Source: Pseudomonas sp. ok272 (lineage in GTDB: Bacteria; Pseudomonadota; Gammaproteobacteria; Pseudomonadales; Pseudomonadaceae). Taken from it: a DNA stretch of 64,000 bases. Positions within the stretch are counted from its first letter, which is position 1, and each line of letters opens with the position of its first letter. Both the position numbers and the translations under genes were made by a program. The stretch is from NCBI RefSeq assembly GCF_900109995.1, contig NZ_FOCB01000007.1, positions 147,177-211,176 of the forward strand, in the 5' to 3' direction. The notes beneath the pieces are model-generated. The model was not told where the DNA came from, made no database searches, and saw only the letters and a program-made list of their open reading frames with translations. This document shows, in pieces, positions 48,188-57,101 of this stretch.

Positions 48188-50383
48188 GTGTCACTCAAAG
48201 CACTCGACCAGATCAGCCTGCCCACCGTTGGCAGCGAACGTTCGTACGGCACCTGCGTGCTGGATCGACAGATCGACTTCGCCAGCCTCAAGGCCGTGCT
48301 CGGGGCCGCCGACATCAGCAAGGCCGGTGACCGGGTCGCGGGCCTGGCCGCCAAAGACGACATCAGCCGCGAAGCCGCGCGCAAGGTGCTGTCCGAGCTG
48401 ACCTTGCAGCACTACTACGACCACCCGCTGACCGACCGCCACGGCCGTATCGACAGCGTCATGCAGGTCAACTACGACATCGACCACGGGACGTTCGGCG
48501 AAATTGCCGCGCTGACCCTGGGCGACTTGAAAGACCGCCTGCTGCGCAGCCATGGCGATGAGATCCGCCGCATCGGCCGGGCGATGACCGGCGTGATGGT
48601 CGCCGCCCTGGCCAAGTTGCTCGATGTCCACGAACTGATCCTGCTGTCGAAGAAACTCAAGAGCGGCGCGGCGGCCAAGGCGCGCACCCTGGTCGGCCTG
48701 GGCGGCACGCTGTCCTCACGCTTGCAACCCAATCACCCCACGGACAACCTCAGCGGCATCACCTTGTTGGTCTACACCGGTCTGAGCATGGGCTCGGGCG
48801 ACGCCCTGATCGGCCTGAACCCGGCCATCGACACCGTGGACAACATCAGCGCCACCCTGCGCCACCTGGACAAACTGCGGCGCGAAACCGGGGCGCCCAC
48901 GCAGATTTGCGTACTGTCCCATATCAAGACGCAACTGGCCTGCCTGGAACAAGGCGCGCCGGTGGAGATCATGTTCCAAAGCCTGGCGGGGACCGACCGC
49001 ACCCTGACCGACGAATTTGACGTCACCGTCGAGTTGCTCGACCTGGCCTGGCAGACCATGGGCGAAAAAGGCCCGCTGCGTGAGGTCGCCGAAAACTTCA
49101 TGTACTTCGAGACCGGCCAGGGCAGCGAGCTGACCTACGGCAAGCACGAAGGCATCGACATGGCCACCTGCGAAGCCCTGTGCTACGGGCTGGCGCGGCG
49201 CTACTCGCCGTTCATGGTCAACAACGTCACCGGGTTCATTGGCCCGGAAACCCACCTCGACAACTTTGAAATGACCTACTCCTGCTTGCAGGACCAGTTC
49301 ATGGGCAAATTGATGGGCCTGCCCATGGGCATGGCGCCCTGCTACACCCTGCACTCCCAGGTCACCCTCGAAGGCCAGCAAATGGCCACCGAGTTGCTCG
49401 CCGCCGCCGGGGCCAACTTCTTCATGGACGTGTACCTGAGCACCGACCGCATGCTCGCCTACTTCGACACCAGCGCCCATGACAACCAGACCCTGCGTGA
49501 GGTCCACGACCTCAACCCGGCGCCCGAGTACCTGCGCTGGGCGCTAGGTAAAGGGATTTTCGAGCAGGACGCCCACGGCAACGTGCAGCGTGGCGCGAAC
49601 TGGGGTAACCCGCGGATCTTCTGCGAGTCGGACATCGACTTCCAACGGCTGGTGGAATCCACCCCCGCCACCTACGGCTTCGACAACGCCGGCCCGCGTC
49701 CGGCCAACCGCGTCTCGCGCACCGTGCGGGCCAACCTGGCGGTCGCCCGCGAGGCAATCTACGTCGACCTGCGTCCGGCCGAAATCGGCAACATCCCGCT
49801 ACGCGAACTGCGTACCGCCGCCCCCGACAAGCTGGCGCACCTGCAAGACCCGGAACTGGGCGCACGCCTGACCGAAGAAGTCCTGCGCCGGCTGAAGCCG
49901 GAGTACAACGACGTGCAGATCGTCATTTCCGACGGCCTCAGCGCCGAGGCCATTCACCACAACATCCCCGACTTGCTGCCGGTGTTGATGGACGGCCTCA
50001 ATAGCCGTCAATTGCGCATCGGCCAACCGATCCTGGCCCCCTATGGCCGGGTCAAACTGGCGGAGTCGGTGGGTGAGGCGTTGCAACCGCAATTGATCAT
50101 CGTGCTGATCGGCGAACGCCCGGGCGGCGACGCCCTGGCTTCGCGCAGCATGTCCGCGTACCTGGGCTATCGCCTGCCCGATGAACAGACCCGCCGTGCC
50201 GCCGCGCGCTTTAGCGGCAACCCCGAAATCCGCTACGAATACACGGTGATCTCCAACATCTACAGCGGCGGTCTACCGCCGATAGAAGGCGGCAGTGTGG
50301 TCGCCGAGAAGGCCTTTGCCATCCTCGAACACCGTGCCGCCGGCAACCGCCTGGAAAACCTGCTGAAGAAGGTGGCATCCTGA
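48188..50383 (+). CDS. EutB-EutC fusion, ethanolamine ammonia-lyase paralogue
   Basis: A 731-residue single chain. Residues 1 to about 460 align with EutB (the TIM-barrel large subunit): [31 protein letters not shown]. Residues about 505-731 align with EutC (the cobalamin-binding small subunit): VISDGLSAEA, LIGERPGG, SNIYSGGLPPIEGG. Matching E. coli EutB, Arg160, Gln162, Asn193 and Glu287 are kept (Arg178, Gln180, Asn211, Glu308), but Asp362, which holds the substrate amino group, is Ala383, and the context reads MGMAPCYTLH instead of MGCDCCYTNH. I infer a B12-dependent lyase/eliminase on a different substrate. The GTG at 48188 follows AAGGAG; an earlier ATG lies at the eutA stop. Confidence 0.88.
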   Translation: MSLKALDQISLPTVGSERSYGTCVLDRQIDFASLKAVLGAADISKAGDRVAGLAAKDDISREAARKVLSELTLQHYYDHPLTDRHGRIDSVMQVNYDIDHGTFGEIAALTLGDLKDRLLRSHGDEIRRIGRAMTGVMVAALAKLLDVHELILLSKKLKSGAAAKARTLVGLGGTLSSRLQPNHPTDNLSGITLLVYTGLSMGSGDALIGLNPAIDTVDNISATLRHLDKLRRETGAPTQICVLSHIKTQLACLEQGAPVEIMFQSLAGTDRTLTDEFDVTVELLDLAWQTMGEKGPLREVAENFMYFETGQGSELTYGKHEGIDMATCEALCYGLARRYSPFMVNNVTGFIGPETHLDNFEMTYSCLQDQFMGKLMGLPMGMAPCYTLHSQVTLEGQQMATELLAAAGANFFMDVYLSTDRMLAYFDTSAHDNQTLREVHDLNPAPEYLRWALGKGIFEQDAHGNVQRGANWGNPRIFCESDIDFQRLVESTPATYGFDNAGPRPANRVSRTVRANLAVAREAIYVDLRPAEIGNIPLRELRTAAPDKLAHLQDPELGARLTEEVLRRLKPEYNDVQIVISDGLSAEAIHHNIPDLLPVLMDGLNSRQLRIGQPILAPYGRVKLAESVGEALQPQLIIVLIGERPGGDALASRSMSAYLGYRLPDEQTRRAAARFSGNPEIRYEYTVISNIYSGGLPPIEGGSVVAEKAFAILEHRAAGNRLENLLKKVAS

Positions 50384-50435
50384 TGCATGACGACCTCCTC
50401 GGCAGCGGCCCTTCTTATTTGAAACGGAGTGTGTG

Positions 50436-51830
50436 ATGGCAAGTTTTTCCCATAGCGTCGGCGCCCTGACTTACCGCTTCGACGACCTCAAGGACGTCAT
50501 GGCCAAGGCCAGCCCGGCACGTTCCGGGGACTTCCTGGCCGGTGTCGCGGCGCAGAACGACGGCGAACGAGTGGCCGCGCAGATGGCGCTGGCTGACATC
50601 CCGCTTAAACACTTCCTACAAGAAGCGCTGATCCCCTACGAAACCGATGAAGTCACCCGGTTGATCATCGACACCCACGACACCCTGGCCTTTGCCGCCG
50701 TCAGCCACCTCACCGTCGGTGGCTTTCGTGACTGGCTGCTCAGCGATGCCGCCGACGAACACAGCCTGCGGGCGCTGGCCCCGGGCTTGACCCCGGAAAT
50801 GGCGGCCGCCGTGTCGAAGATCATGCGCGTCCAGGACCTGGTGCTGGTGGCCCAGAAGATCCGCGTGGTCACCCGTTTCCGCGGCACCCTGGGCCTGCGC
50901 GGACGCCTGTCGACCCGCCTGCAGCCCAACCACCCGACCGACGAGCCGGCCGGCATTGCCGCGAGCATTCTCGACGGCCTGCTGTACGGCAACGGCGACG
51001 CGATGATCGGCATCAACCCGGCCACCGACAGCATCGCCTCGATCTGCACCATGCTGGAGATGCTCGACGCCGTGATCCAGCGCTACGAAATCCCCACCCA
51101 GGCCTGCGTGCTGACCCACGTCACCACCTCCATCGAAGCGATCAACCGTGGCGTGCCGCTGGACCTGGTGTTCCAGTCCATCGCCGGCACCGAGGCGGCC
51201 AACGCCAGCTTCGGCATCAGCTTGAGTCTGTTGCAAGAAGGCTATGACGCGGGCTTGAGCCTCAATCGCGGGACCCTGGGGCAAAACCTGATGTACTTCG
51301 AGACCGGCCAGGGCAGCGCGCTGTCGGCCAACGCCCACTTCGGCATCGACCAGCAAACCTGCGAGACCCGCGCCTACGCCGTGGCCCGGCACTTCAAGCC
51401 ATTTCTGGTGAACACCGTGGTCGGCTTTATCGGCCCGGAGTACCTGTACAACGGCAAACAAATCATCCGCGCCGGCCTGGAAGACCACTTCTGCGGCAAA
51501 TTGCTGGGCGTGCCGATGGGCTGTGACATCTGCTACACCAACCACGCCGAGGCCGACCAGGACGACATGGACACCCTGCTGACCCTGTTGGGCGTGGCCG
51601 GGATCAACTTCATCATGGGCATCCCCGGCTCCGACGACATCATGCTCAACTACCAGACCACGTCGTTTCACGACGCGCTCTACGCCCGCCAGACCCTGGG
51701 CCTCAAGCCGGCGCCGGAGTTCGAGGCGTGGCTGGCCAAAATGGGGATTTTCACCCAAGGTGATGGCAAAGTTCATTTCGGCAACAACCTACCGCCGGCC
51801 TTCCGCCAGGCCCTGGCGCAACTGGGATGA
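50436..51830 (+). CDS. eutB: Ethanolamine ammonia-lyase large subunit
   Basis: Catalytic subunit converting ethanolamine to acetaldehyde and ammonia with adenosylcobalamin. The 464-residue chain keeps all substrate residues: Arg161 and Gln163 (TRLQPN), Asn194 (GINPATD), Glu289 (YFETGQGS) and Asp364 ([10 protein letters not shown]). The start is the ATG at 50436, with CGGAG upstream. It lies 52 bases after the fusion gene and overlaps eutC by 4 bases. The acetaldehyde would be handled by ExaC, encoded upstream. Confidence 0.97.
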   Translation: MASFSHSVGALTYRFDDLKDVMAKASPARSGDFLAGVAAQNDGERVAAQMALADIPLKHFLQEALIPYETDEVTRLIIDTHDTLAFAAVSHLTVGGFRDWLLSDAADEHSLRALAPGLTPEMAAAVSKIMRVQDLVLVAQKIRVVTRFRGTLGLRGRLSTRLQPNHPTDEPAGIAASILDGLLYGNGDAMIGINPATDSIASICTMLEMLDAVIQRYEIPTQACVLTHVTTSIEAINRGVPLDLVFQSIAGTEAANASFGISLSLLQEGYDAGLSLNRGTLGQNLMYFETGQGSALSANAHFGIDQQTCETRAYAVARHFKPFLVNTVVGFIGPEYLYNGKQIIRAGLEDHFCGKLLGVPMGCDICYTNHAEADQDDMDTLLTLLGVAGINFIMGIPGSDDIMLNYQTTSFHDALYARQTLGLKPAPEFEAWLAKMGIFTQGDGKVHFGNNLPPAFRQALAQLG

Positions 51831-52666
51831 GTGAAATGCTTATGGACAACACCCCCGTCGATCCACACAACCCCTGGCTGCAACTGCGCCGCCTGACCCC
51901 GGCGCGGATTGCCCTGGGTCGCACCGGCACCAGCCTGCCGACCGGCGCCCAACTGGACTTCCAGTACGCCCACGCCCAAGCGCGCGATGCCGTGCACTTG
52001 CCGTTCGACCATGGCGGTTTAAGCGCACAACTGGCCGAACGCGGACGCGCCAGCCTGCTGCTGCACAGCGCCGCCCTCGACCGCCACAGCTACCTGCAAC
52101 GCCCGGACCTGGGGCGCAAACTCAGCGCCGAGTCCGCGCAGGCACTGCGTGAACACGCACAGGCCGCTCCCGGTGGCGTCGACCTGGCAATCGTGGTGGC
52201 CGATGGCTTGTCGGCGCTGGCGGTGCACCGCCATACCTTGCCGTTTCTGGCGCGCATGGAGGAGCAGGCCCAAGCCGAAGGCTGGTCGATGTCGCCAGTG
52301 ATCCTGGTGGAACAGGGCCGGGTGGCGGTGGCGGATGAAATCGGCGAGTTGCTCGGCGCGCGCATGGTGGTGATCCTGATCGGCGAACGCCCCGGCCTCA
52401 GTTCGCCCGACAGCCTGGGACTGTATTTCACTTACAACCCAAAAGTTGGCCTGACGGATGCCTATCGCAACTGCATTTCCAACGTGCGCCTGGAGGGGTT
52501 GAGCTACGGCATGGCCGCCCATCGCTTGCTGTACCTGATGCGCGAGGCCTGCCGACGGCAGTTGTCGGGGGTCAACCTGAAGGATGAGGCGCAGGTGCAG
52601 ACTCTTGAGTCAGAAACGGACCTCAAAAATCAGGGAAACTTCCTGCTTGGCCCGGCGCAGGACTGA
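51827..52666 (+). CDS. eutC: Ethanolamine ammonia-lyase small subunit
   Basis: The cobalamin-binding partner of EutB. Motifs are [52 protein letters not shown] and [14 protein letters not shown]. Length is 279 residues. The ATG overlaps the eutB stop (ATGA), so the subunits are made in step. It is the last gene of the cluster; no microcompartment shell, phosphotransacetylase or adenosyltransferase gene follows. Confidence 0.96.
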   Translation: MSEMLMDNTPVDPHNPWLQLRRLTPARIALGRTGTSLPTGAQLDFQYAHAQARDAVHLPFDHGGLSAQLAERGRASLLLHSAALDRHSYLQRPDLGRKLSAESAQALREHAQAAPGGVDLAIVVADGLSALAVHRHTLPFLARMEEQAQAEGWSMSPVILVEQGRVAVADEIGELLGARMVVILIGERPGLSSPDSLGLYFTYNPKVGLTDAYRNCISNVRLEGLSYGMAAHRLLYLMREACRRQLSGVNLKDEAQVQTLESETDLKNQGNFLLGPAQD

Positions 52667-52794
52667 GCCGAATCCGCATTGCGTTTTGGCTGCGCTTTGA
52701 GGCAGAGTCGACGAGCGGTCGCATGCTCCATGAAGCGATTGCCGTCAAACTCACGGAAAACTGCCGTCATATTCACTTGAAGTTGAGGCCTCGC

Positions 52795-53256
52795 ATGCGG
52801 ATTACTCAAGCCACCCTGGAGCACCTGGACCTGCTGACGCCCTTGTTCGTCAAATACCGCGAGTTTTACGGCGCTCTGCCCTACCCGGACTCGTCCCGGG
52901 CCTTCCTGGAAAAGCGCCTGCGCCGCAAGGAGTCGGTGATTTACCTGGCCCTGCGCGACGATGACGACAGCAAACTGCTGGGCTTCTGCCAGTTGTACCC
53001 GAGCTTTTCGTCGCTGTCGCTCAAGCGCGTGTGGATCCTCAACGATATCTACGTCGCCGAGGACGCCCGCCGCCAGTTGGTCGCCGACAACCTGATGCGC
53101 ACCGCGAAAAAGATGGCCAAGGAAACACAAGCGGTGCGCATGCGCGTATCCACCAGCAGCGACAATCTGGTGGCGCAAAAGACCTACGAGTCCATCGGCT
53201 TTCGCGAAGACAGCGAGTTCAAGAACTATGTATTACCGATCAGCGATGAACGCTAG
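52795..53256 (+). CDS. GNAT family N-acetyltransferase
   Basis: A 153-residue GNAT protein. The acetyl-CoA site region is visible as VWILNDIYVAEDARRQLVADNLMRTA (key pattern: beta strand, then R-R-Q-L), with the C-terminal NLVAQKTYESIGFRED typical of the fold. The substrate is unknown. The ATG at 52795 (MRITQATLEHLDLL) is preferred over one 72 bases earlier, which lies in non-conserved sequence. It stands alone after the eut cluster. Confidence 0.88.
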   Translation: MRITQATLEHLDLLTPLFVKYREFYGALPYPDSSRAFLEKRLRRKESVIYLALRDDDDSKLLGFCQLYPSFSSLSLKRVWILNDIYVAEDARRQLVADNLMRTAKKMAKETQAVRMRVSTSSDNLVAQKTYESIGFREDSEFKNYVLPISDER

Positions 53257-53275
53257 TCCACACCCGCGTTTTTCA

Positions 53276-53369
53276 CTGTAGAAGCGAGCCTGCTCGCGAT
53301 AGCGTCAGCACTTTCGACATCGACCGTGACTGATATTCAGCGATCGCGAGCAGGCTCGCGCCCACACTG
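53276..53369. repeat. REPIN (inverted REP pair)
   Basis: GAAGCGAGCCTGCTCGCGAT and ATCGCGAGCAGGCTCGCGCC face each other about 42 bases apart, between the acetyltransferase gene and the DedA gene. Confidence 0.88.
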
Positions 53370-53553
53370 TGCAGCCTGGGCCGCTGATCCGTCTTCGTAA
53401 TCCCCCGCTACAAACTCCACGGTTTTTTCACGCCTGCGTCCGTATAATCCGGACCCTCACAGACCGTAAGAAAAACTCCACGACACTGTAGCCTTACTCT
53501 CCAAACATTCCGCACAGGCTTGCCGAGCCGAGCCATTACCACAGGTGCCCGCC

Positions 53554-54210
53554 ATGGACTTCAACCCGATAGACCTTATCCTGCATCTCGACGTCTACCT
53601 CGATTTGCTGGTAACTAATTACGGTCCATGGATCTACGCCATCCTGTTCCTGGTGATCTTTTGCGAAACCGGCCTGGTAGTGATGCCTTTCCTGCCGGGC
53701 GATTCGTTACTGTTCATTGCCGGCGCCGTGGCTGCCGGTGGTGGCATGGACCCGGTGTTGCTGGGTGGCCTGTTGATGCTGGCGGCGATTCTCGGTGACA
53801 GTACCAACTATGTGGTTGGACGAACGGCGGGGGAAAAGCTGTTCAGTAACCCCAACTCGAAAATCTTCCGCCGCGACTACCTGCAACAAACCCACGACTT
53901 TTATGACAAGCACGGCGGCAAGACCGTGACCCTGGCGCGCTTCTTGCCGATCATCCGCACCTTCGCCCCGTTCGTCGCCGGTGTTGCCAGAATGCCGTAC
54001 CCGCGCTTCTTCGGTTTCAGTGTGTTCGGCACCATCCTGTGGGTAGGCGGCCTGGTCACCCTGGGCTATTTCTTTGGCAACGTACCCTTCATCAAGAAGA
54101 ACCTGTCGCTGCTCGTGGTGGGCATCATCCTGCTGTCGCTGGTGCCGATGATCATTGGCGTAGTCCGCAACCGCCTGGCCGCCGCCAACTCCAAAGCCGA
54201 GCCGCGCTGA
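53554..54210 (+). CDS. DedA family membrane protein
   Basis: A 218-residue inner-membrane protein of the DedA/SNARE-assoc family. Its hallmarks are FCETGLVVMPFLPGDSLLF, ILGDSTNYVVGR, and GARFLPIIRTFAP-like LARFLPIIRTFAPFVAG. DedA proteins are proton-dependent and linked to undecaprenyl-phosphate or phospholipid translocation and to polymyxin tolerance. The ATG at 53554 follows an in-frame GTG by 9 bases; AGGT upstream fits the ATG. It lies 6 bases before the mtfA-like gene. Confidence 0.92.
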   Translation: MDFNPIDLILHLDVYLDLLVTNYGPWIYAILFLVIFCETGLVVMPFLPGDSLLFIAGAVAAGGGMDPVLLGGLLMLAAILGDSTNYVVGRTAGEKLFSNPNSKIFRRDYLQQTHDFYDKHGGKTVTLARFLPIIRTFAPFVAGVARMPYPRFFGFSVFGTILWVGGLVTLGYFFGNVPFIKKNLSLLVVGIILLSLVPMIIGVVRNRLAAANSKAEPR

Positions 54211-54216
54211 TCCGCC

Positions 54217-55032
54217 ATGGGTCTCCTGAGCTCCTGGCGCCGCCAGCGCACACTGGCCAAGCACCCCGTTGCCGATGACACCTGGCAACGGGTGCGTCAT
54301 CAGTTGAGCTTTCTTGACGGCCTGACCGAGGCCGAAGACCAGTGGCTGCGCGAAGCCGCCGTGCTCTTCCTGCAAGAAAAACACCTGACCTGCCTACCCG
54401 GCGTTGAACTGCACCAGGAACAGCGCCTGCTACTGGCCGCCCAGGCCCAACTGCCACTGCTGAACCTGGGTGAGTTGAACTGGTATTCGGGCTTCCACGA
54501 AATCGTCCTCTACCCCGACGACTTCGTCAGTCCCCAGCGCCATCGCGATGCCAGCGGCGTGGAACATGAGTGGGACGGTGAACACAGTGGCGAGGCCTGG
54601 CAGCAAGGGCCGATCATCCTGGCCTGGCCTGGCGTCATGGCCAGTGGCGGCTGGGAAGGCTATAACCTGGTGATCCACGAACTGGCGCACAAGCTCGACA
54701 TGCTCAACGGCGATGCCAATGGCCTGCCGCCGCTGCACAGCGACATGCGCGTCAGCGACTGGGCCCAAGTGATGCAACACGCCTACGATGACCTCAACCG
54801 GCAGTTGGACCACAACCCGGACGCCGAAACGCCAATCGACCCCTATGCCGCAGAAAACCCGGCGGAATTCTTCGCCGTCACCAGCGAGTACTTCTTCAGT
54901 GCCCCGGATCTGCTGCACGACAGTTATCCACAGGTCTATCAGCAGTTGCAGTTGTTCTACCGTCAGGATCCACTGCAGCGACTGACTCGGTTGCAAGCCG
55001 AACACCCGGCCTATCAGCCGCCACTCGACTAA
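54217..55032 (+). CDS. mtfA: MtfA-type zinc peptidase
   Basis: A 271-residue cytosolic M90-family metallopeptidase. The zinc motif HELAH (His154, Glu155, His158) is followed by KLDMLNG, and a third ligand Glu is expected in ENPAEFFAVTSEYFF. In E. coli MtfA binds the repressor Mlc and affects glucose PTS expression. Pseudomonas lacks that exact circuit, so the target here may differ. It is probably co-transcribed with the upstream DedA gene. Confidence 0.92.
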   Translation: MGLLSSWRRQRTLAKHPVADDTWQRVRHQLSFLDGLTEAEDQWLREAAVLFLQEKHLTCLPGVELHQEQRLLLAAQAQLPLLNLGELNWYSGFHEIVLYPDDFVSPQRHRDASGVEHEWDGEHSGEAWQQGPIILAWPGVMASGGWEGYNLVIHELAHKLDMLNGDANGLPPLHSDMRVSDWAQVMQHAYDDLNRQLDHNPDAETPIDPYAAENPAEFFAVTSEYFFSAPDLLHDSYPQVYQQLQLFYRQDPLQRLTRLQAEHPAYQPPLD

Positions 55033-55077
55033 GGTCTAGACGACCTCTGGTACGTGGCACGGGCCACAGAATATGCC

Positions 55078-55083
55078 TATAAT
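55078..55083 (+). promoter_or_regulatory. Candidate -10 box for ppa
   Basis: TATAAT located 60 bases before the ppa ATG. The -35 region is weak. Confidence 0.5.
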
Positions 55084-55143
55084 CGCCGCCACTTTTTGGT
55101 CAATCCGGCCAAGTCATTTGGCCACTTACGGGGGCACCGCCCA

Positions 55144-55671
55144 ATGAGCTACAGCAAGATTCCGGCTGGCAAAGACCTGCCGAACGACATCTACGTCGCG
55201 ATCGAGATCCCGGCCAACCACGCGCCGATCAAATACGAAATCGACAAAGACAGCGATTGCCTGTTCGTTGACCGTTTCATGGCCACCCCAATGTTCTACC
55301 CGGCCAACTACGGCTTCATCCCCAACACCCTGGCTGACGACGGCGACCCGCTGGACGTACTGGTAGTGACTCCTTACCCGGTTGCTCCAGGTTCGGTCAT
55401 CCGTGCACGCCCGGTCGGCATCCTGCACATGACCGACGACGGCGGCGGCGATGCCAAGGTGATCGCGGTTCCTCACGACAAGCTGTCCCAGCTGTACGTC
55501 GACGTGAAGGAATACACCGACCTGCCCGCCCTGCTGCTGGAACAGATCAAACACTTCTTCGAGAACTACAAAGACCTCGAAAAAGGCAAATGGGTGAAGA
55601 TCGAAGGTTGGGGCGATGCAGAAGCCGCTCGCACCGAGATCATGAAGTCGGTTGCCGCCTATAAAGGCTAA
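55144..55671 (+). CDS. ppa: Inorganic pyrophosphatase
   Basis: A soluble family I pyrophosphatase that drives biosynthetic reactions by hydrolysing PPi. The metal-binding signature [11 protein letters not shown] and the upstream [16 protein letters not shown] block are intact. Length is 175 residues from [18 protein letters not shown], the family start. The gene is monocistronic, closed by a strong terminator. Confidence 0.98.
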   Translation: MSYSKIPAGKDLPNDIYVAIEIPANHAPIKYEIDKDSDCLFVDRFMATPMFYPANYGFIPNTLADDGDPLDVLVVTPYPVAPGSVIRARPVGILHMTDDGGGDAKVIAVPHDKLSQLYVDVKEYTDLPALLLEQIKHFFENYKDLEKGKWVKIEGWGDAEAARTEIMKSVAAYKG

Positions 55672-55701
55672 GCAATAAACACCCGTGACCTGTTTCAAGA
55701 G

Positions 55702-55727
55702 AACCCCGGTTATCCGGGGTTTTTTTT
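55702..55727 (+). terminator. Terminator after ppa
   Basis: AACCCCGG-TTAT-CCGGGGTT followed by seven or more T: a textbook intrinsic terminator. Confidence 0.95.
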
Positions 55728-55746
55728 GCGCGCTCGCCCCTCGATA

Positions 55747-55761
55747 TAAACGATACGTTTA
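55747..55761. promoter_or_regulatory. Operator O1 of the S24 repressor
   Basis: Perfect dyad TAAAC-GATAC-GTTTA. The same half-sites with the same 5-base spacer recur at 55881-55895. A degenerate third copy (one perfect half, GTTTA at 55853-55857) may exist at 55843-55857. Confidence 0.65.
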
Positions 55762-55880
55762 ATAACGCACACTTAAATGTTTATTATTGTTTACTTACAT
55801 CTAACAATATCTTGCAAATAAGACGAATATTCCCGCGCAATTTGATCGCGTTGTTTATTCAATACTGCGATCGCCACCCG

Positions 55881-55895
55881 TAAACTTCGTGTTTA
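55881..55895. promoter_or_regulatory. Operator O2 overlapping the start codon
   Basis: Perfect dyad TAAAC-TTCGT-GTTTA whose last base is the A of the repressor's ATG. Binding here would block its own expression. Confidence 0.65.
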
Positions 55896-56644
55896 TGAAA
55901 AAGAACAATTGCGGCCCACGCTTCAAAGCACTCCTCAAAGAGGTGAACCTCACCCCTTCGGAGTTCGCGACCTTCTGCAACGTTGAGCCCCAGCACGTCA
56001 ACAACTGGTATCTGCGAGGCGTTCCCTACCCACGCATGGACGAAATCGCCCGCTATTTAAGCGTCAATAGCCTATGGCTGCTCAACGGCGAGGGACCCAA
56101 GTACCCCACGCACGGACAACGTGAGGATCCGTCCAACAACCTGTTCGAAACCCAGGAGATTCGCGGTGTCTATACCGTGAATGTCGAGGGTGCCGATATC
56201 GAACTGCCGATGTATAAAGAAGTACCTAAAGCACCCGGCACCAGCGAGACTCACATCGTCGAAGTCCCCAATGAATTTGTCCGCCTGCCACGCCACTACC
56301 TTGAAGCCCTGGACGTCGAGCCCGCTCAAGCCATTTGCGTGTCCATGGTCGGCGATAGCATGTCGGAAAAGATCGAAGACGGTTCGCTCCTGGCCATCGA
56401 CCGCGAGCTGACATGGATCATCGACGGCGAGATCTACGCCATCGAACACAACGGCATGCTGCGCATCAAATACCTGCACCGCCACCCGGAGGGCGGCCTG
56501 CGCCTGCGTAGCCACAACAGCAGCTGCTACCCCGACGAGATCTTCAGCGCTGAACAGATCGAGCAGCAAAACATCGAAATCCTTGGCTGGGTGTTCTGGT
56601 GGTCAACCCTGCACAAACAACGACCGCCGGTGCCACTGCGTTGA
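55895..56644 (+). CDS. XRE/S24 (LexA-like) phage-type repressor
   Basis: A 249-residue transcription factor with an N-terminal helix-turn-helix (about 8-65; SEFATFCNVEPQHVNNWYLRG) and a C-terminal S24 peptidase-like dimerisation domain (about 105-235). The Ser155/Lys192 dyad is in VGDSMSEKI and LRIKYLHR. I see no Ala-Gly or Cys-Gly cleavage site in the linker, so RecA-stimulated self-cleavage is uncertain. It resembles CI/PrtR-type repressors of prophages or pyocins, but no phage genes adjoin. The upstream region is AT-rich and holds two perfect dyads that are probably autoregulatory operators. Confidence 0.88.
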   Translation: MKKNNCGPRFKALLKEVNLTPSEFATFCNVEPQHVNNWYLRGVPYPRMDEIARYLSVNSLWLLNGEGPKYPTHGQREDPSNNLFETQEIRGVYTVNVEGADIELPMYKEVPKAPGTSETHIVEVPNEFVRLPRHYLEALDVEPAQAICVSMVGDSMSEKIEDGSLLAIDRELTWIIDGEIYAIEHNGMLRIKYLHRHPEGGLRLRSHNSSCYPDEIFSAEQIEQQNIEILGWVFWWSTLHKQRPPVPLR

Positions 56645-56861
56645 AGCGCAGCATTTGCTCCACATCACACATCAGGCTGGGAATTCCCCACAAAAATCAG
56701 TATGCTGCGCCCACATTTGCATCGACCCGCCCAGCGCCGGTCCGATCGCGTCGACAAGGCAGATCACGCTCTCGCCAAGTCCCACAGCCGGACGCAAGAT
56801 CCGGGTGTACGTTTTGAAGGCGGGTGCGGTTTACCAAAAATGAACCAAGCCCGTCCCCGAG

Positions 56862-56885
56862 AAGCCGGCCACAAGCCGGCTTTTT
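56862..56885 (+). terminator. Intrinsic terminator
   Basis: AAGCCGGC-CACAA-GCCGGCTT followed by TTT. It lies 220 bases after the repressor gene on the same strand and could end its transcript or that of an unseen small RNA. Confidence 0.75.
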
Positions 56886-57068
56886 AATTGCCAAAAATAA
56901 ACTCGCCTCATCCGAGAAGCCACCTGATAGCCTCGCTATTACGGGAATTATTGACACTCCCCTCTCCGATGGTCCTCAACACCCTTTTGTGTGGAACACG
57001 TGTTGCTGGGGCTCGCGAACGGCCAATGCCCGACCATTCCCCCAACTCCAACACGGCCCGTATCGGGA

Positions 57069-57093
57069 CCTGCGCGGCGTTGCACCGCGCAGG
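57069..57093 (-). terminator. Hairpin after autotransporter gene
   Basis: CCTGCGCGG pairs with CCGCGCAGG around a 7-base loop, 9 bases past the autotransporter stop. No T-run follows, so termination is uncertain. Confidence 0.5.
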
Positions 57094-57101
57094 CTCGGTA
57101 C

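Larger units (their letters stand above)
56645..57101. other. Intergenic region between repressor and autotransporter
   Basis: 457 bases without a convincing gene; several short frames exist but none has a ribosome site plus recognisable product. It contains a terminator at 56862 and a hairpin at 57069. Confidence 0.6.

Noticed and set aside
41487..52666. Bacterial microcompartment operon
   Set aside because: No shell protein genes are present; only transporter, reactivase, lyases and aldehyde dehydrogenase.
55895..57101. Prophage or tailocin cluster next to the S24 repressor
   Set aside because: No integrase, tail, lysis or att-like repeats were found; flanks are ppa and an autotransporter.
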